NCBI RefSeq assembly: GCF_004134865.1
Contig: NZ_SDPO01000001.1
Span: forward strand, 868,001-932,000
Origin: Agromyces fucosus
GTDB taxonomy: Bacteria > Actinomycetota > Actinomycetes > Actinomycetales > Microbacteriaceae
Direction of reading: 5' to 3'
DNA: 64,000 bases
This document shows positions 37,669 to 45,681 of this stretch, in pieces (positions within the stretch are counted from its first letter, which is position 1; every line of letters starts with the position of its first letter). Under the pieces are notes generated by a model, which made no database searches, had not been told where the DNA came from, and worked only from the letters and a program-made list of their open reading frames with translations. A program made the position numbers and the translations under genes.

Positions 37669-38424
37669 GTGTCTGATGCGACCACGGCCGTCGAGGCTCC
37701 CTCGACCGCCCAGAAGCTCACCGCCGAATTCATCGGCACCTTCATCCTCGTCTTCGGCGTCATCGGCACCGTCGTGTTCGCCGCCGGATTCAATGGCGGC
37801 GAAGGCGGCCTGAACGTCGGCTTCCTCGGTGTCTCCCTCGCCCTCGGCCTCACGGTCGTGGTCGGCGCATACGCGTTCGGGCCCATCTCGGGCGGACACT
37901 TCAACCCCGCCGTGAGCATCGGTCTCGCCGTCGCCGGCAAGTTCTCCTGGAAGGCGGTGGGCCCCTACATCGCGGTGCAGATCCTCGGCGGCATCCTCGC
38001 GACGACCGTGCTCCTCGGCATCCTCTCGGCCGGTCCGAAGTTCGACATCGTCATCTTCACCGGCGCATCGACCGGCTACGACCAGCTCTCCCCCGGCAAC
38101 TACGGCCTCGGCTCGGTCTTCCTCATCGAGACCGTCGCGACGGCGATCTTCCTCTTCGTGATCCTCGGCGTCACGAGCACCCGCGCGGCCGTCGGCTTCG
38201 CCCCGCTCGCGATCGGCCTCACGCTGACGCTGCTCGCGCTCATCGCCATCCCAGTGTCGAACGCCTCGTTCAACCCGGCCCGCTCGATCGCCACCGCGCT
38301 CTACGGCGGCGGCATCGCATGGAGCCAGCTGTGGGTGTCGATCGTCGCCCCGATCCTCGGCGCCGTCATCGCAGCGCTCATCTACAAGCTCGTCTTCGAC
38401 CGCACGAAGCAGCTCGCCGCGTAA
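37669..38424 (+). CDS. MIP family channel (aquaporin)
   Basis: This 251-residue six-helix channel has both half-helix NPA motifs: GGHFNPAVSIG (about residues 81-91) and ASFNPARSIA (about 200-209). Length and the AEFIGTFILVFGVIGTVVFAA start favour AqpZ-like water channels over the longer glycerol facilitators. GTG 37669 is preceded by GAAAGGA (37656-37661). It has its own 183-bp upstream region, with TAGGTT at about 37601 as a possible -10, and is closed by a strong hairpin. Confidence 0.93.
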   Translation: MSDATTAVEAPSTAQKLTAEFIGTFILVFGVIGTVVFAAGFNGGEGGLNVGFLGVSLALGLTVVVGAYAFGPISGGHFNPAVSIGLAVAGKFSWKAVGPYIAVQILGGILATTVLLGILSAGPKFDIVIFTGASTGYDQLSPGNYGLGSVFLIETVATAIFLFVILGVTSTRAAVGFAPLAIGLTLTLLALIAIPVSNASFNPARSIATALYGGGIAWSQLWVSIVAPILGAVIAALIYKLVFDRTKQLAA

Positions 38425-38431
38425 CCTCTCA

Positions 38432-38475
38432 GACGACGATGGCGGATGTCCCACGGGGCATCCGCCATCGTCGTC
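38432..38475. terminator. Bidirectional hairpin terminator
   Basis: A perfect 17-bp stem (38432-38448 with 38459-38475) encloses a 10-nt loop TCCCACGGGG that can itself pair CCC with GGG. It lies 7 bp after the aquaporin stop and 24 bp from the SpoIIM-like gene stop, between convergent genes, so it can terminate both. Confidence 0.85.
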
Positions 38476-38499
38476 TCCACGGCCGTGGACACGCGACGG

Positions 38500-39495
38500 T
38501 CAGCCGGCGACGATGCGCTGCGACCCTGCGTCGAACTCGACGAGGTCGCCCGTCTCGCCCGCGCGACTCGCGCGGCCGCCCAGCACGAGCATGTACGCGA
38601 GGAACCCGCCGAGCGCCGCGACGCCGATGCCGATCTTCACCGGCCACGGCCACGGGGCGGGGGTGACGAAGCCCTCGATGATTCCCGAGACGAAGAGGAA
38701 GAAGACGAGGCCGATGGCGACGCTGAAGAGCGCGCGGGCGTCTTCGGCGAGTGCCACGCCCCGAGACCGGGCGCCCGGCGCCACCCAGGCCCAGAAGATG
38801 CGGAGGCCGGCCGCCGCCGCGACGAAGACGCACGTGAGCTCGAGCAGTCCATGCGGTGCGATGTAGAGGAAGAACGTGTCGGCCTCGTCGTAGGCGAACA
38901 TGACCGCGGCGTTCACGCCGAGGTTCTGCGCGTTCTGCAGGATCACCCACGGCACCCACACCCCGAGGATGCCGAAGGCCACGCACTGCGCCGCGATCCA
39001 GGCATTGTTCGTCCACACGGCGCCCGCGAACGAAGCCGCCGGGTTCTCCGAGTAATAGGCGACGAAACCCTCCTCGGCGAGCTGGCGCAGCTCATCCTCG
39101 CTGCCGATCGCCGCCAGCACGCGGGGGTCGGCGCTGATCCACCACGCGTAGAGGGCCGCAACGACGACCGTGACGATCGCCATGGCGAGGGTCAGCCACC
39201 GCAAGCGGTAGAACGCGGCCGGCAGGCTCACGATCGCGAACCGGGTGAACTGGCGCATCGGGTTCTCGGGTGCACCCGTGAAGGCGAGTCGAGCCCTCGC
39301 GAGCGTGACGGACAGCCGGTCGCCGAGGGGGGTCGAACCCGCTGTCGCCTGCACGAGCGAGAGGTCGGAGGCCGCGCTCTGGTACCGCTCGATCAGCTCG
39401 TCGGCCTCGGCGCCGTCGAGCCGTCGACGTCGTGCGAGCGCGTCGAGCCGCTGCCAGTCGTCATGACGGGCGGAGGCGAGCGCATCGAGGTCCAT
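38500..39495 (-). CDS. Stage II sporulation protein M-like membrane protein
   Basis: This 331-residue SpoIIM-family (DUF95) protein has a soluble N-terminal part of about 90 residues followed by six or so transmembrane helices. Family landmarks are FLYIAPHGLLELTCVFVAAAAGLRI (about 210-235) and NNAWIAAQCVAFGILGVW. The organism group does not sporulate, so a general membrane role is likely. TAGTAT lies 8 nt before the ATG, implying leaderless expression. It is divergent from the RDD gene over 17 bp. Confidence 0.9.
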   Translation of the reverse strand: MDLDALASARHDDWQRLDALARRRRLDGAEADELIERYQSAASDLSLVQATAGSTPLGDRLSVTLARARLAFTGAPENPMRQFTRFAIVSLPAAFYRLRWLTLAMAIVTVVVAALYAWWISADPRVLAAIGSEDELRQLAEEGFVAYYSENPAASFAGAVWTNNAWIAAQCVAFGILGVWVPWVILQNAQNLGVNAAVMFAYDEADTFFLYIAPHGLLELTCVFVAAAAGLRIFWAWVAPGARSRGVALAEDARALFSVAIGLVFFLFVSGIIEGFVTPAPWPWPVKIGIGVAALGGFLAYMLVLGGRASRAGETGDLVEFDAGSQRIVAG

Positions 39496-39512
39496 CTGCT
39501 TGAATACTACCC
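39496..39512. promoter_or_regulatory. Minimal 17-bp divergent intergenic region
   Basis: Only 17 bp separate the two start codons. The leftward -10 (TAGTAT, 39504-39509) is clear; the rightward one is not. The -35 element of each gene must lie inside the other gene, so their promoters physically overlap. Confidence 0.6.
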
Positions 39513-40355
39513 ATGGCAGATGCCCCCGCCGTCGCCCCGAGCGCGGCCCGATTCGACGACGAGGGCGTCGTCACCGGCGAGGCCGTGACGCTCGACGTGC
39601 GACCCGCGAGCGCGATCATCCGAGCAGGCGGCGCGATGATCGACGTCCTCGTGTCCGTGCTCCTCATCCTCGGCCTGCTGCTGGCGCTCTCGGGGCTCGG
39701 CATCGACGAGAAGGGCTTCCAGGCCATCCTCATCGCGGGCATCGTGACCTGCATCGTGATCGTGCCCACCGCAGTCGAGACAGCCACGCACGGTCGTTCG
39801 CTCGGCAAGCTCGCATTGGGTCTGCGCGTGGTACGCGACGACGGCGGGGCGATCGGGTTCCGGCACGCGTTCATCAGGGCGCTCACCGGTGTCGTCGAGA
39901 TCTACCTGACCTTCGGCGGCCTCGCCGTCCTCGTCGGCTTCCTGAACCCGTCGTCGAAGCGACTCGGCGACCTCCTGGCGGGTACTCACGGCCAGGTGGA
40001 GCGCGTGCCGAAGCTGCCGTCGACCGCATTCGGCGTGCCGCCCCAGCTCGTCGCTTGGGCGGCCATCGCCGATGTCGCGCGCCTGCCCGACCCGCTCGCG
40101 CGCCGGGTCGCCTCCTTCTTCACGAACGCCGCGCACCTGGTGCCCGAGAGTCGCGCCCGCGTCGCAGCGTCGCTCGCCGCAGAGGTTGCGCCGTTCGTCT
40201 CGCCCTTGCCCGATGCGCCGCCCGAGCTCTTCCTCGCCGGCGTCGCGGCGCTCCGCCGCGAACGCGACGCAGTGGCGCTCTCGCTCGTCGACGCCCGCAT
40301 GGCCTCGCTCGCGCCGGTGCTCACGGCGACGCCGCCCGGGTTCCCCGAGCGCTGA
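39513..40355 (+). CDS. RDD family membrane protein
   Basis: This 280-residue protein has an RDD domain: RPASAIIRAGGAMIDVLVSVLLILGLL (first Arg region, about 30-56), a second helix, GRSLGKLALGLRVVRDDGG (about 94-112) and a third helix. A soluble C-terminal extension of about 110 residues is rich in Ala and Pro. The family is of uncertain function, with proposed ion transport or assembly roles. The order SpoIIM-RDD next to MoxR-DUF58 is conserved in actinobacteria. Confidence 0.9.
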   Translation: MADAPAVAPSAARFDDEGVVTGEAVTLDVRPASAIIRAGGAMIDVLVSVLLILGLLLALSGLGIDEKGFQAILIAGIVTCIVIVPTAVETATHGRSLGKLALGLRVVRDDGGAIGFRHAFIRALTGVVEIYLTFGGLAVLVGFLNPSSKRLGDLLAGTHGQVERVPKLPSTAFGVPPQLVAWAAIADVARLPDPLARRVASFFTNAAHLVPESRARVAASLAAEVAPFVSPLPDAPPELFLAGVAALRRERDAVALSLVDARMASLAPVLTATPPGFPER

Positions 40356-40369
40356 GTCAGCCCTCCCGC

Positions 40370-40445
40370 TGGTCGAGTAGGCGCCAGCGCCGTATCGAGA
40401 CCGACGTGACGGGTCTCGATACGCTCCTTCGTCGCCACTCGACCA
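40370..40445. repeat. Intergenic palindromic repeat, possible terminator
   Basis: An imperfect inverted repeat has outer arms TGGTCGAGTA and CACTCGACCA, inner arms GTATCGAGACC and GGTCTCGATAC, unequal middle segments and a loop of about 8 nt. It fills the gap between convergent genes. I recall similar GGTCTCGATACGC...ACTCGACCA palindromes dispersed in Microbacteriaceae genomes, so it is probably a REP-like element as well as a terminator. Confidence 0.7.
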
Positions 40446-40451
40446 ACGAGA

Positions 40452-41933
40452 TCAGTACCGGTAGTGGTCGACCTTGTACGGGCCCTCGACCGGAACGCCG
40501 ATGTAGGCGGCCTGCTCGGGCGAGAGCTCGGTGAGCTCGACGCCGAGCGAGTCGAGGTGCAGGCGCGCGACCTTCTCGTCGAGGTGCTTCGGCAGCACGT
40601 AGACGCCGACCGGGTACTGCTCGGGCCTGGTCCACAGCTCGATCTGGGCGAGCACCTGGTTCGTGAAGGAGTTCGACATGACGAACGACGGATGCCCCGT
40701 GGCGTTGCCGAGGTTCATGAGCCGGCCCTCGGAGAGCACGAGGATCGAGCGCCCCGTCGGCAGCCGCCACTCGTGCACCTGCGGCTTGATCTCGATGCGC
40801 TCGGCGCCCGCGAGCGACTCGAGTCCGGCCATGTCGATCTCGTTGTCGAAGTGGCCGACGTTCGCGACGATCGCGAGGTGCTTCATGGCGAGCATGTGCG
40901 AGGTGCGCACGACGTCCTTGTTGCCCGTGCAGGTGACGAGGATGTCGACCTCGCCGATGACGTCGTCGAGGCGGGCGACCTGGTAGCCGTCCATCGCAGC
41001 CTGCAGCGCGCAGATCGGGTCGACCTCCGAGACGATGACCCGGGCCCCCTGGCCTCGCAGCGCTTCTGCAGCGCCCTTGCCGACGTCGCCGTAGCCCACG
41101 ACGAAGGCGACCTTGCCGCCCATGAGCACGTCGGTCGCGCGGTTGAGTCCGTCGGGCAGCGAGTGTCGGATGCCGTACTTGTTGTCGAACTTCGACTTCG
41201 TGACCGAGTCGTTGACGTTGATGGCCGGGAAGAGCAGGGCGCCTTCGGCGTGCAGCTCGTAGAGGCGGTGCACGCCGGTGGTGGTCTCCTCGGTGACGCC
41301 CTTGAGCTCCTCGGCGATGCGCGTCCAGCGGTCGGTGCTGAGCTCGAGACTCGCGCGCAGCGTGTCCAGCACCACCCGGTACTCGTGGCTGGCGTCATCT
41401 GCGGCCGCCGGCACCGCGCCCGCTGCCTCGAAGTCGCGACCGTGGTGCACCAGCATCGTGGCGTCGCCGCCGTCGTCGAGGATCATGTTGGGGCCGATCC
41501 AGTCGGCACCGGATGCCGCGGCCTCCGCCGACCAGTCGAAGATGCGGTCGGTGCACCACCAGTACTCCTCGAGCGACTCGCCCTTCCAGGCGAAGACCGG
41601 CACACCCGCGGGGGCGTCGACGGTGCCCTCGGGGCCGACCACGATCGCGGCGGCCGCTTCGTCTTGCGTGGAGAAGATGTTGCAGCTCGCCCAGCGCACC
41701 TGCGCGCCGAGCGCGACGAGGGTCTCGATGAGCACGGCGGTCTGCACCGTCATGTGCAGGCTGCCGGCGATGCGGGCGCCCGCGAGCGGCTTGGACGCGC
41801 CGAACTCAGCGCGGAGGGCCATGAGGCCCGGCATCTCGTTCTCGGCGAGCCGCAGCTGGTGCCGGCCGGCCTCGGCGAGGGAGAGGTCGGCGACCTTGTA
41901 CGGGAGGGCGGTGGTCGCGGGCAGCGTGGTCAT
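40452..41933 (-). CDS. sahH: Adenosylhomocysteinase
   Basis: This enzyme hydrolyses S-adenosylhomocysteine to adenosine and homocysteine in the activated methyl cycle. The 493-residue protein has the substrate-domain motif [15 protein letters not shown], the NAD-binding signature [35 protein letters not shown] and the C-terminal tail [10 protein letters not shown] that completes the neighbouring subunit's cofactor site. The extra segment near residues 140-190 is the insertion known in mycobacterial and plant forms. ATG 41933 matches the family start. Confidence 0.97.
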   Translation of the reverse strand: MTTLPATTALPYKVADLSLAEAGRHQLRLAENEMPGLMALRAEFGASKPLAGARIAGSLHMTVQTAVLIETLVALGAQVRWASCNIFSTQDEAAAAIVVGPEGTVDAPAGVPVFAWKGESLEEYWWCTDRIFDWSAEAAASGADWIGPNMILDDGGDATMLVHHGRDFEAAGAVPAAADDASHEYRVVLDTLRASLELSTDRWTRIAEELKGVTEETTTGVHRLYELHAEGALLFPAINVNDSVTKSKFDNKYGIRHSLPDGLNRATDVLMGGKVAFVVGYGDVGKGAAEALRGQGARVIVSEVDPICALQAAMDGYQVARLDDVIGEVDILVTCTGNKDVVRTSHMLAMKHLAIVANVGHFDNEIDMAGLESLAGAERIEIKPQVHEWRLPTGRSILVLSEGRLMNLGNATGHPSFVMSNSFTNQVLAQIELWTRPEQYPVGVYVLPKHLDEKVARLHLDSLGVELTELSPEQAAYIGVPVEGPYKVDHYRY

Positions 41934-41997
41934 GCGCCCATTCTGCCAGCTCGCGTCGGAGTGCCGATGCGCAGGCGTGTGCACGGCCTCGCAGGAC

Positions 41998-43431
41998 TCA
42001 GGCGCGGATGAGCGCGAGGACCTCGTCGCGGATGGCCGCCATCGTCGCGACATCCTCGCCCTCGGCGTTCAGGCGCAGGAGCGGCTCGGTGTTCGAGGGC
42101 CGCACGTTGAACCACCAGAACGCCTCGTCGCCGGAGGTCATGCCCGTGACCGTGAGGCCGTCGAGCTCGTCGAACTCGGCGCGATCGGTGAACGCCTCGA
42201 CGATGCGCGTGTAGGCGGCGGGCACGTCGTCGACGACCGAGTTGATCTCACCCGAGAGCGCGTACGGGGTGAAGCGCGTCGACATCGCGGAGAGCGGGGC
42301 CTCCTGCGCGCCGAACTCGGCGAGCACGTGCATGGCCGCGAGCATGCCGTTGTCGGCGCCCCAGAAGTCCCGGAAGTAGTAGTGCGCCGAGTGCTCGCCG
42401 CCGAAGACGGCGCCCGTCGCCTTCATCTGGTCCTTGATGAGCGAGTGGCCGACGCGGGTGCGCACGGGAGTCGCGCCTGCGGCCTCGATCGCCTCGGGCA
42501 CGAAGCGCGAGGTGATGAGGTTGTGGATCACCGCGACATCCGCTTCGCCCATCGCCTGCACGCGGGCGATCTCGCGGAGCGCCACGATGGCGGCCACCGC
42601 CGAGGGGTCGACCGCACCGCCCTGCTCGTCGACGACGAAGCAACGGTCGGCGTCGCCGTCGAAGGCGAGCCCGAGGTCGGCGCCGTGCTCGACGACCGCC
42701 CGCTGCAGGTCGACGAGGTTCGCGGGCTCGAGCGGGTTCGCCTCGTGGTTCGGGAAGGTGCCGTCGAGCTCGAAGTAGAGGGGCACGATCTCGAGCGGAA
42801 GGGCAGGAAGCCCGGCAGCGGTGCCCAGCACGGCCGGCACGGTGAGCCCGCCCATGCCGTTGCCGGCGTCGACGACGATCTTGAGCGGGCGGATGCCGTT
42901 GAGGTCGACGAGCGAGCGCAGGTACGCCGCGTAGTCCGCCAGCACGTCGACGGTCGAGACCGTGCCTGGCACGGCGACGGGCGCGACGCCCTGCTCGAGG
43001 TAGTCGGCTGCGCGATCGCGGATCGCGGCGAGGCCCGTGTCGAGCGAGATGCCCTGCGCGCCTGCACGCGAGAACTTGATGCCGTTGTACGCGGCAGGGT
43101 TGTGGCTCGCCGTGAACATGGCCGCCGGCGCGTTCATCGAGCCGGAGGCGAAGTAGCTCTCGTCGGTCGAGCACAGCCCGATCGAGACGACATCGGCACC
43201 GCGCGCAACGGCCCCCCTGGCGAACGCCTCGGCGAAGCCGGGCGAGGAGTCGCGCATGTCATGCCCGACGACGACCGTGCCGCCGCCTGCGCCGACCTCG
43301 TCGACGAAGGCCGCTGCAAGCGCCTGGACGGTTTCGGCGGTGAGCCCGTCGCCGACGATTCCGCGGACGTCGTAGGCCTTCACGATGGCGTCGAGGCGCG
43401 CTCGTGCCTCGGAGGATGCTGCGGAATTCAT
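41998..43431 (-). CDS. manB: Phosphomannomutase/phosphoglucomutase
   Basis: This 477-residue alpha-D-phosphohexomutase interconverts mannose-6-P and mannose-1-P for GDP-mannose supply. It has the phosphoserine loop [14 protein letters not shown] (about 107-120), the metal loop DGDADRC (about 248-254) and the phosphate-binding loop [15 protein letters not shown] near the C-terminus. It overlaps DUF3499 by ATGA, an arrangement also seen in mycobacteria. Together with manA in this window it links glycolysis to mannosylated envelope glycans. Confidence 0.95.
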   Translation of the reverse strand: MNSAASSEARARLDAIVKAYDVRGIVGDGLTAETVQALAAAFVDEVGAGGGTVVVGHDMRDSSPGFAEAFARGAVARGADVVSIGLCSTDESYFASGSMNAPAAMFTASHNPAAYNGIKFSRAGAQGISLDTGLAAIRDRAADYLEQGVAPVAVPGTVSTVDVLADYAAYLRSLVDLNGIRPLKIVVDAGNGMGGLTVPAVLGTAAGLPALPLEIVPLYFELDGTFPNHEANPLEPANLVDLQRAVVEHGADLGLAFDGDADRCFVVDEQGGAVDPSAVAAIVALREIARVQAMGEADVAVIHNLITSRFVPEAIEAAGATPVRTRVGHSLIKDQMKATGAVFGGEHSAHYYFRDFWGADNGMLAAMHVLAEFGAQEAPLSAMSTRFTPYALSGEINSVVDDVPAAYTRIVEAFTDRAEFDELDGLTVTGMTSGDEAFWWFNVRPSNTEPLLRLNAEGEDVATMAAIRDEVLALIRA

Positions 43432-43643
43432 GCCTTGAAACCTACCTCACCGAGGCTGACGTGCCGCACGACCTGCCACCCCACGGGGGCCGACGTGCGC
43501 TCGGCATGCCGTGCGCAGAGGTCGTAGCCGTGGGGCTCGCGGGTGACCGCGAGCGGACCGAGCACGGCCATCGAATCGGCATAGTCGAACGTCAGCGTGG
43601 CAACCGCTTCGGCAGCGCAGGCAGTGCGCGAACAACGTCTCAT
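43428..43643 (-). CDS. DUF3499 family small Cys protein
   Basis: This 71-residue protein has MRRCSRTACAAEAVATLTFDYADSMAVLGPL at the N-terminus and YDLCARHAERTSAPVGWQVVRH later. The CxxxxC and CxxH pairs suggest a small zinc ribbon. The family is restricted to actinobacteria and sits next to manB (compare Rv3258c). ATG 43643 has GTGGAG upstream, and the stop overlaps manB, so co-translation is likely. Function is unknown. Confidence 0.88.
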   Translation of the reverse strand: MRRCSRTACAAEAVATLTFDYADSMAVLGPLAVTREPHGYDLCARHAERTSAPVGWQVVRHVSLGEVGFKA

Positions 43644-43705
43644 GGCTCCACCAGAGTAGCGAGCATCGGAGCGGATCGGTGGGCACGACTCAGTACGATG
43701 AGAGC

Positions 43706-44149
43706 ATGCCCCGCTCCCGTCGTGCCGTCTCAGAGCCGCGATCGCCACGGCGCCTCGCCCGCGACCGTCACGGCCGCGGGCTCCGCTCAGCCGTGACGGG
43801 GCCCCACCTGCCGATGCTGCACAACCGGCTCGACGAATTCGACGTGACGGTCGGCACGACCGCGGCGTACCTGCGCGGGCTCTGGCCCGAACTCGACGGC
43901 GTCGTCTTCGAAGTCGCGCAGGGGCCGGCCGAGGCGATCCACGACGACCACGTCGATCGCTGGAAGGTCTTCCACGACGAGCGTCGCATCGTGTTCTACC
44001 GGCTGCCGATCGTGCGGTTCCTCCGGCTGCAGGAGGGCGAGGAGCGCGAGGAGAAGCTGCTCATCGAGAGCTGCGTCTTCCGGGCCATCGCCGACCTGCT
44101 CGGCAAGGACCCGTGGGAGCTCGCGCCGGGCCGCTACCGCCACCTCTGA
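43706..44149 (+). CDS. Metallopeptidase-like (zincin) protein, Rv3259-type, degenerate
   Basis: This 147-residue protein is related to the minimal zincin family (PF06262-type) by overall pattern: LHNRLDEFDVTVGTTAAYLRGLWPELDGVVFEVAQGP, then RRIVFYRLPIVRFLRLQEGEEREEKLLIESCVFRAIADLLGKDPWELAP. The place where active members have HExxH reads IESCVFRAIADLLG, so no zinc site is visible and the protein is unlikely to be a peptidase. It occupies the same position as Rv3259. TACGAT at 43694-43699 is 6 nt before the ATG, implying a leaderless mRNA. Confidence 0.8.
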   Translation: MPRSRRAVSEPRSPRRLARDRHGRGLRSAVTGPHLPMLHNRLDEFDVTVGTTAAYLRGLWPELDGVVFEVAQGPAEAIHDDHVDRWKVFHDERRIVFYRLPIVRFLRLQEGEEREEKLLIESCVFRAIADLLGKDPWELAPGRYRHL

Positions 44150-44208
44150 GCACGTCGGCGGCAGCGCGGCACGGCGCGCCTCGCGACGGCCTGACTGTTG
44201 TCGGACGC

Positions 44209-45681
44209 CTAGCGCGGGAACACGCGGATGGGCGCGTCGAGCGGTCCGGGCGGCTGCACGCCGAACGAGGCGAGTTCGCCTTCGTCGCCGAACGAGACCG
44301 AGGCGTGCACCCCGGAGACTCCGGCGAGCGTGACCATCGAGCCTGCGTCGACCTCGACGGATGCCGCTGAGCCCGCGTCGATCGCCACGGCACGCGTCTC
44401 GCCGTCGATCGTGACCTGCACCTCGGCCTCGTCCTCCCCCTCGTTCGCGAGGTGGAGGACGGGCGAGGGTCCGTCGGGGACCGCGACGACCGCGTCCTCG
44501 AGCAGCGGGGAGGTCGACACCGTCCACGCGAAGTCGCCCGCAGCCGCGGCATCCGCCGATCCAGGCTGCTGGGCGTCGCCCGGGGCGGTGACCGAGGCGC
44601 GGGCGGCCGCGAGCACGGGGCCGTCGGCCTCGATACGCACGGTGTACGCACCCGCGTCCAGCACCCCGAGCGGAACGTCGGTCGCGCGGCCCGGCTGGAG
44701 CGTCGCCTCGATCGTGGAGCCCGAGGTGCTGCCCGCTTCGGGAACGAGCCCGATCGTCACGTCGACGGGCTCGTCGCCCGTGGCGAGCAGCCGCACCGCT
44801 GGGAACGCATCGCCCTCGGCGTGGTCATCGGCGGGGTCGATGCCGCCCGACTCCGCGACCACGAATCCGGGGATGATCTGCGTGCTGGCGGGCATCGCCG
44901 CCGGACCGGTGAGCTCGACCCCGGCGGGCGCCAGCCCGTCGACGGCGGACTGCTCGAGCGCCGCCGCGATCGTGCCGCCGGTGCTCGTGACGTGCACGAT
45001 CGGAGAGGCCAGGTTCGGGGCGAGTCCGGCGAGCGAGACCACGCGCTGGCTGCCGCCCGGGACGATGATGCCGAGCGCCGAGCCGGCTTCGACCGCACCG
45101 GTCTCGCCCGTCACCCGCACGTCGACCGTGGCTGCGACGTCGGTGGGGTTCGCCAGCATCACGAGGCTCGTGCGGCCGAGTGTCGTCGCCCCTGCCACGA
45201 GCCACGATTCGGCGGTGGCCTCGGTGCAGGCGGTGGCGGCGAATCCCGCGATCGTCTCGGTGTCGGCCGATTGGGACTGCGCCCCGGCGATCATGCCGGC
45301 GTCGACGGTGCCGGGCTCGACCTCGATCACGACGGGGGTGCCGTCGCGGTCGGCCTGCGGATTGCCGGGCGCGTCGAGCGGGGTCTCGGCGATCTCGGCG
45401 TCGTCGGGCTCCGCGCCGAGCGTCGCGTCCGCCCCGCCGATCGAGGATGCGGTCGTCGCGGCAGCCGCGTCGTCGGCGAGCGTGAGCAGTGGGCCGGGGC
45501 AGACGCGCTGCTGTCGGCTCTCCGCGGGCTGGACGACGAGCGACGGCGGGGTGACGCGGTGCTCCGGCCACGGCACGAGGGCGGCGGCTCCGAGCACGGC
45601 GACGGCGAGTGCGGCCGCCACGAGGAGTCCGGCGGCCCGGCCGCCGATGCGGGCCAGGGTGCGTGCGCGCTCAGCTCGCAT
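44209..45681 (-). CDS. DUF5719-like exported protein
   Basis: This 490-residue protein has one N-terminal transmembrane helix (about 15-37) and a large extracytoplasmic part made of beta-rich repeats with many Ala, Gly and Thr. The stretch VAGATTLGRTSLVMLANPTDVAATVDVRV is typical of the DUF5719 family of actinobacteria. Cysteines are few. It overlaps the giant glycosyltransferase upstream by 11 nt, as in related genomes, which suggests that the two act together in surface glycan biology. Role is not established. Confidence 0.8.
   Translation of the reverse strand: MRAERARTLARIGGRAAGLLVAAALAVAVLGAAALVPWPEHRVTPPSLVVQPAESRQQRVCPGPLLTLADDAAAATTASSIGGADATLGAEPDDAEIAETPLDAPGNPQADRDGTPVVIEVEPGTVDAGMIAGAQSQSADTETIAGFAATACTEATAESWLVAGATTLGRTSLVMLANPTDVAATVDVRVTGETGAVEAGSALGIIVPGGSQRVVSLAGLAPNLASPIVHVTSTGGTIAAALEQSAVDGLAPAGVELTGPAAMPASTQIIPGFVVAESGGIDPADDHAEGDAFPAVRLLATGDEPVDVTIGLVPEAGSTSGSTIEATLQPGRATDVPLGVLDAGAYTVRIEADGPVLAAARASVTAPGDAQQPGSADAAAAGDFAWTVSTSPLLEDAVVAVPDGPSPVLHLANEGEDEAEVQVTIDGETRAVAIDAGSAASVEVDAGSMVTLAGVSGVHASVSFGDEGELASFGVQPPGPLDAPIRVFPR

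Noticed and set aside
41934..41997. SAH riboswitch upstream of sahH
   Set aside because: The gap is 64 bp and shows no conserved pairing of the SAH aptamer.
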